From Vitis vinifera (lineage: Eukaryota; Streptophyta; Magnoliopsida; Vitales; Vitaceae): 64,000 nt of DNA. Made by a program: the position numbers and the translations under genes. Below the pieces are notes generated by a model. The model did not search any database. It worked only from the letters and a program-made list of their open reading frames with translations, and was not told the origin of the DNA. Shown here one piece after another: positions 59,151 to 64,000 of the stretch. Position 1 is the stretch's first letter, and each line of letters opens with the position of its first letter. The stretch is from assembly GCF_030704535.1 (NCBI RefSeq), contig NC_081820.1, positions 3,736,501 through 3,800,500 of the forward strand. Direction: 5' to 3'.

Positions 59151-60942
59151 ATAGAGGATCGAGAGAGAGGCACCATTTTTTTGGAAAAGGAAGACCAATA
59201 CAGGTTCATATTTTGGTGAGGCTTTCTGGGTATTTTCATAAGAAGATTCAACATGTTTTTTTTTTTTTTTTGTGGGAGATAAACGCCATTTGGAAGAGGG
59301 ACAGGTTGGTGATTTTGAGGAAGCGCTCTTGAAGTTTTCAAATAAAAAGATTCAGAATGTTTTGGGATATTGGTAATGTGTTTCCAAAAGCTTTCGGACT
59401 ACGGCACAACTTTGTGAGAAATTGAAGGGCTACGACTTTGAGAGAGATGATTTTTTTGTGGAGACTTCCATGTATACAATTAGATCATTGAAATTTGATT
59501 TAACCGTGCATCATTATTTTTTTATTGAAACCACCAGAAGAACATGGAGTGGAGGAATATTAGCACGCACTCCACAGGAGTTTTGGGAGCAGCATGGCCA
59601 TTTTGGGAGGACAATTCGAATGGTGCAAAATTTTTCAAAAAACTTTTTTTTTTCCTTGCTACCAGTTTTCATGCCCACTGACCCTTTAGTGTTAAAATTC
59701 GGTACATCAACTTTAGAATGTTTTTAAAAATTTTCCAAAGCTTGTATGACTTTCATCACTCCTTGAACTTGAATTTAAAGTTTCATTTGAGTTAGAAAAC
59801 AATCCTGGAATAGAAAATAGAAGCGAGTCTTTAGAGAGGCTCCATTTTCACCCAGTTCTGGATATCTGATACCTTTTTGCAAAAATAAAATACCAGACGA
59901 CTTTTTACATTTAATTCAATATTTTTACTCAATTATAGGCTTCTTGAAATTGATGTTAGATACATAAAATATTAAAAAATATTCCTTTTTAAGGGAGACA
60001 TGATTTTTCAAAGTCGTCCCTACTGCACATGCTGAATTCTAGACATCTGATCAGCTTGAGTATTTTAAAAATATTTTTGAGTACTATCCAATCCTGAATT
60101 CAATTTTTATGTGATATATACAGTTTGAAATATGTGTGTGATTTTTTGTATGATTTAATGTGATTGTTTATTATTTTTAAAAAAAATTTCTTATAGATGT
60201 TAGTTTTTCTTATCTAATCTGGACTTTGTAAAACCCTTAGATGGGTAGGAGTTGTTGCCTAAAATTTTTCGTAATTAAATTCCACTCTAAACCATTTTTT
60301 AGAAATTGTTTTTTTTATGCTCCCTTTTCTAATTGCATGTTGATGATCTTGTACATTGCTTGAATTGGTTATTTATTTTTTTTAAGTCATTTGACTTACC
60401 TTGGCTCAATTTTGGCTTTGGTACTATGTATTAGACATAATGAATATGTTATATAATTCATACTTTTCCTAACCATTCTAACATTTTTGGAGGAATTTAT
60501 TAAACTATGCATGCTATCCAGGTACATTCTCTATCACTTACTTTTCAGAATTTTATGAACATGCATGTTGTTGTAAGCCATATCCATGTCTGATTCTATC
60601 CTTGGGTGCTTAGATGCATGTTAGATTTGTTTGGACAAAATACATGTTGTGTACTATATTTCTATGCTAACTTTGATGTTTTATGATAACACTTAAGAAG
60701 TAGTCTAGGTACACATCCTAACTCTCTTTATGAGTATGATCGGTTTTTCTTGTTTGGCATGCTAGTTTTAAAGTCACCTTAGCCTACCTAGGTACCCTCA
60801 ATTAATCAATTGATTGCCATATTTCCCTCAACTTAGTCAATAGAGACCTTTGTAGGGCTTAAAGGGGTGCTACCTTTTAGAGGTACCTTCCCAATAGATA
60901 ACCTGATCCCCTGACCTAGACTTGGGTTTTCGAGACATTGTA

Positions 60943-63900
60943 GACCCTCCATTTTGTACTCCTAGCTAGCACATGTCCTTTTACGTGTTTTTTTGGTACT
61001 TTACCGTAGTTCCTCGGTGGCCCATTGATGTTCACACTACTTACCTTTTTTTTAGTCACCTCGAAGACTGTAGTTGAGGGATTATCTCATCCCTTATTGT
61101 GACCCTTGGCAGTCTTGATGTAGATTTAGGTTTTTTCCTCCCTTTCTATGATAGCTTTTAAATGCACTTGGCCCCTTAGGCACCACCTTAGGCCCCCTTA
61201 GGTTCATCTTGGCCCACTTTGTTCGCCCTAGCACACTTGGACACACCCTAGCTCACTTATTTTTGCATAACTTGCATGGTTGCATGAATTGTATGACTTG
61301 TGTGGCCTACGTGGCTTTCTTTTTTATTATTTATTCATTATTTTTTATTTTATTTATTGTTTTTGTTTTATTATATTATATTATAAATTTTCTAACTCAT
61401 ATTTCCTTTTTTTTTTTTTTTGCATGAGGAAATGGGCTGCCATCTATTTGGAAGGAAAATCACCAGAATTTTAGAGAAAAGAAAGTGACAACCACATTTT
61501 TTTTTATATAAAGTTGCCTCCACCATGCATATAAGTAGACATAGCTACAAGAAAGAGGAAGGAGTTGCTACCCATAGAAGAATATATGGAAACTTCCATA
61601 CAAAAAGGAATTTTTGGAGAGATGCAATCTCCATGGACAGGCAGATACATGGGAAAAAAGAAGAGATTTTATTATTTTCTAATTAGAGGCACAAATAGCA
61701 AGGAGATTTGATATTGAGATCAAACACTAAAAGGAAGGCATGCATTGCATCCTTTAAAAGCATCTCCACGTCTACAGAGAGAGGGGGAGACTCTTTTGGT
61801 CGTTTTTGGGGGTTTTAGAGAGAGAGTATGAGGAGAGCTATTCTCCAAACTAAAAGAGAGGATTTCTGGAAGAACGGTGATGCAGAGAGTAAGACACGAG
61901 TGAGAATTGAGAAGAAGTTAAAAAAAAAAAAAAAAAAAGGAAGTTTGTTAATTGGGAGAACCCTTAATGAGTCTGACATGTTAAAAAGAAGGATAAATCA
62001 ACTTGTTCAAGTTGGTTTGAGTGCAGAATATTTTGTAGCAGTGATCTGTTATTAAAGGAACCAACAATTATGGTTGAAAAAAAATGTGGATGACCGGATT
62101 TTTGAGGAGAGGAACCCACGGGCATGATCAGGAGAATTTTCCACTGGAAACCGTAACCAACAGGTATTCTACACACACTCCATGGAGATTGGGGAGCAGA
62201 TTCAAGGACTATGAGAAAAGAAAAAAGGAACCAAAGGGTATATTTTCTTAGAGAAGTGAAGGGGATAATTTTCAAAAATTTAAGGATCTACAGATTGGCG
62301 AGAATTGAGGAATGCCTTCGATTAGTCTTCTTTGAAGACGATCAACACACACCATCATGAGATTTTAGTTTAATTCCAATATGGTTTAGTTTTAATTTAT
62401 TCTATAGTTTGAATGTATTTATGATTTTAACTCAATTGTTTGATTAATCCTCTTAGATAAATTTCATATTTTTAATTCCGATTTTAGTTTAGTTTTAGTT
62501 TGCTAATTTATTTATTTATTTTAGTTTAAATATATTTGCAATTTCAATTTGATAGTTTAACCAATCTTATTAGATAATGTTGATGTTTTTAATTCTAATT
62601 TAATGTAGTATTAATTTTTTTTTTTAGTTTGAATGTGTTTGTACGTTTTTTATTTCATTAATTTTGATTTTAATCCATTTATATCCAATTTTGTAGTTGA
62701 TTATAATTCTAGTTAATTAATTTTGTCAATCACATGTTATTATTTTTCATATTTTGAGTATGGCATATTTTGGTTTTGATCTATTAATATCTAGTTCGAG
62801 TTTTTAGGAATTTTAGATAATCAATCTAGTTAATTGCATGCTATTGTTTTCATATTTTTAGGATTGCTAAACTTTGTTTTTTTATTTATTTATCATGTTT
62901 TGTTAGAATGTTAATTTACCTTAATTGATCTCATATTATTATCTCCATATGCTAAGTTTGTTGACTTTAATCTTTGATTGATTTTCTTATCTTAATTCAT
63001 GTGTTTCTTGAAATCTAGATGTTAGTCTTGGATAATATCTTTGTCAATTTGTTTGATTAGGAAGTCATTAGTTTGTTGCCTTAGTGATTGTTAGCCAAAT
63101 CCTTTTTTTGAAGGCCATTGGAAACCCATGAAGGTTGGCCCTACTCTCACCACTTTGATTGGCATGATTGTCTAAATCTTTATTTTGCAATTTTTGTTTC
63201 TTTTTATTTTGGTTGGCATTTTGTTTTTTATGTTTTGTTGTTTTCAAAATTAATTTCTTTTATTTTAAAAACAAAACACTTTTTCTCAAAAGATCCCTTC
63301 AAGAAAAAATCTATTTAAAAAGAAAATTCATTTTGAGTCTTTAGAATCAAAATCTCATTCTCTTAAAATAATATGCAACCATATCTTGATCGGTTTGCAT
63401 CCTTCTCAGTTTTCAATGAAAATTTTGGTTTTGAACAAAACACGAATCCAAGCTTGTGGTCCCAAATAAATGGGATAATTCTAGGCTAAATTCGTGTATA
63501 TCAATTGAGGAATTGGTGAAACCCCTACATAAGAAAATCTTTTCAAAACTTATTTTTGCTACTACCCTTGCTATTTGTTGTAATCATATCTATCTATTTT
63601 TTTAGGAATTGTATATAAAATGTGTGTGATAATTGATTATTTTGTATATTCTAATCATTTTTGCTATGCTAATTAGATATGCATGTTAGGAGTTCTTGTA
63701 TTATTATTTATTGTCTGACCCCCCATGTCTTGGGGAAGCGTATTATGAGTTACCTAGGCTATCTAGGTATGCCCCTTATCACCCACCTTCTAAATTCTGT
63801 AAATATGATTGTCATTGTGAATTATGCCTATGTTTGATAGTACTTGGGTGCTTTGATATATTTGTTACATTGTTCGATCATTTATGATAAAGTGCATGTT

Positions 63901-64000
63901 GGGTGATATACTATCTAAACTAACTATTGATGTTTTATGATAGCGCTTAAGAAGTGGTCCAGGTACGCACCCTAAATCTTTTGTATGATTGTGATTGGTT
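60943..64000 (+). mobile_element. Second, diverged long LTR (partial, runs off the window)
   Basis: Begins TGTAGACCCTCCATTTTG at 60943, inside or abutting alpha. It shows the same general plan (GACCCTTGGCAG region, decayed TTAGG/GCCCA minisatellite about 61160-61260, AG-rich middle). At 63940-64000 it reaches GCGCTTAAGAAGTGGTCCAG, which corresponds to about 700-725 of alpha. It is clearly diverged from the other two LTRs, so it belongs to a different insertion or subfamily. No coding region; frames at 61209-63887 lack family features. Confidence 0.55.

Larger units (their letters stand above)
56114..60942 (+). mobile_element. Long gypsy-type LTR with expanded tandem repeats, interrupted at its end
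   Basis: Starts TGTAGACCCTCCATTTTG. Internal order as in 20671-24245: 19-bp minisatellite, 0.4 kb module (here four copies), ~125-bp repeat (four copies), alpha tail from 60046. At 60942 the alpha homology (after GGTTTTCGAGACAT) breaks and another TGTAGACCC start follows. About 180 bp near alpha's start (around 60240) is also missing compared with copies 1 and 2. No gene. Confidence 0.62.

Noticed and set aside
61828..62055. 75-codon plus frame MRRAILQTKRED
   Set aside because: It contains a lysine run from a poly-A tract and lies inside the diverged LTR; no recognisable domain.

Overview
This is a window of plant nuclear DNA. It is very AT-rich, with long A/T homopolymers and (TA)n tracts, many nested LTR-retrotransposon remnants, genes with GT-AG introns, and two fragments that look like plastid rDNA inserted in the nucleus. 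The gene families (prolamin-like/ECA1-type secreted cysteine-rich proteins and a pollen-type pectin methylesterase) point to a eudicot. A woody species such as grapevine would fit, but that is a guess.

Most of the window is one segmental-duplication array. An ancestral unit can be reconstructed as: end of a long LTR (alpha) - degenerate LTR debris - 2.1 kb solo LTR - copia remnant - conserved 0.35 kb module - prolamin-like gene - plastid fragment - inverted repeat of a pectinesterase 5' region - plastid fragment - internally deleted copia element - gypsy RT remnant - copia remnant - pectinesterase gene - non-coding flank - 3.6 to 4.8 kb LTR with internal tandem repeats. Unit 1 (1 to about 23.2 kb) has a prolamin-like gene (8510-8947) and an intact pectinesterase gene (14856-16425, minus), but has lost the inverted repeat. 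Unit 2 (23.2-30.28 kb) is cut off before its prolamin gene. Unit 3 (30.28-38.99 kb) has a prolamin gene (33624-34061) and inverted repeat 1 (34755-35823), and ends before the pectinesterase. Unit 4 (38.99 to about 60.9 kb) has a prolamin gene (41744-42181), inverted repeat 2 (42872-43705) and a second pectinesterase copy (50271-51840, minus) with a premature stop. The last 3 kb (60943-64000) are a diverged LTR of the same broad family, inserted into or joined to alpha.

The genes number three single-exon prolamin-like secreted proteins (145 aa), one four-exon pectinesterase of 368 aa without a PMEI pro-domain, and one near-identical copy stopped at codon 301. I place the exon boundaries from GT-AG signals, reading-frame continuity and conserved family motifs.

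The most interesting structure is the pair of inverted repeats between prolamin gene and retroelements. Each is built from two opposed, truncated copies of the pectinesterase promoter, 5' UTR and signal-peptide coding region, around a 29-nt loop. A transcript from either arm would fold into a long hairpin. In repeat 2, one stretch antisense to pectinesterase mRNA matches the intact gene over 45 consecutive bases. This is the architecture expected of a young, locally generated small-RNA locus that could silence its parent gene, as known for other inverted gene duplications (soybean CHS, Arabidopsis PAI). That it is active is inference only.
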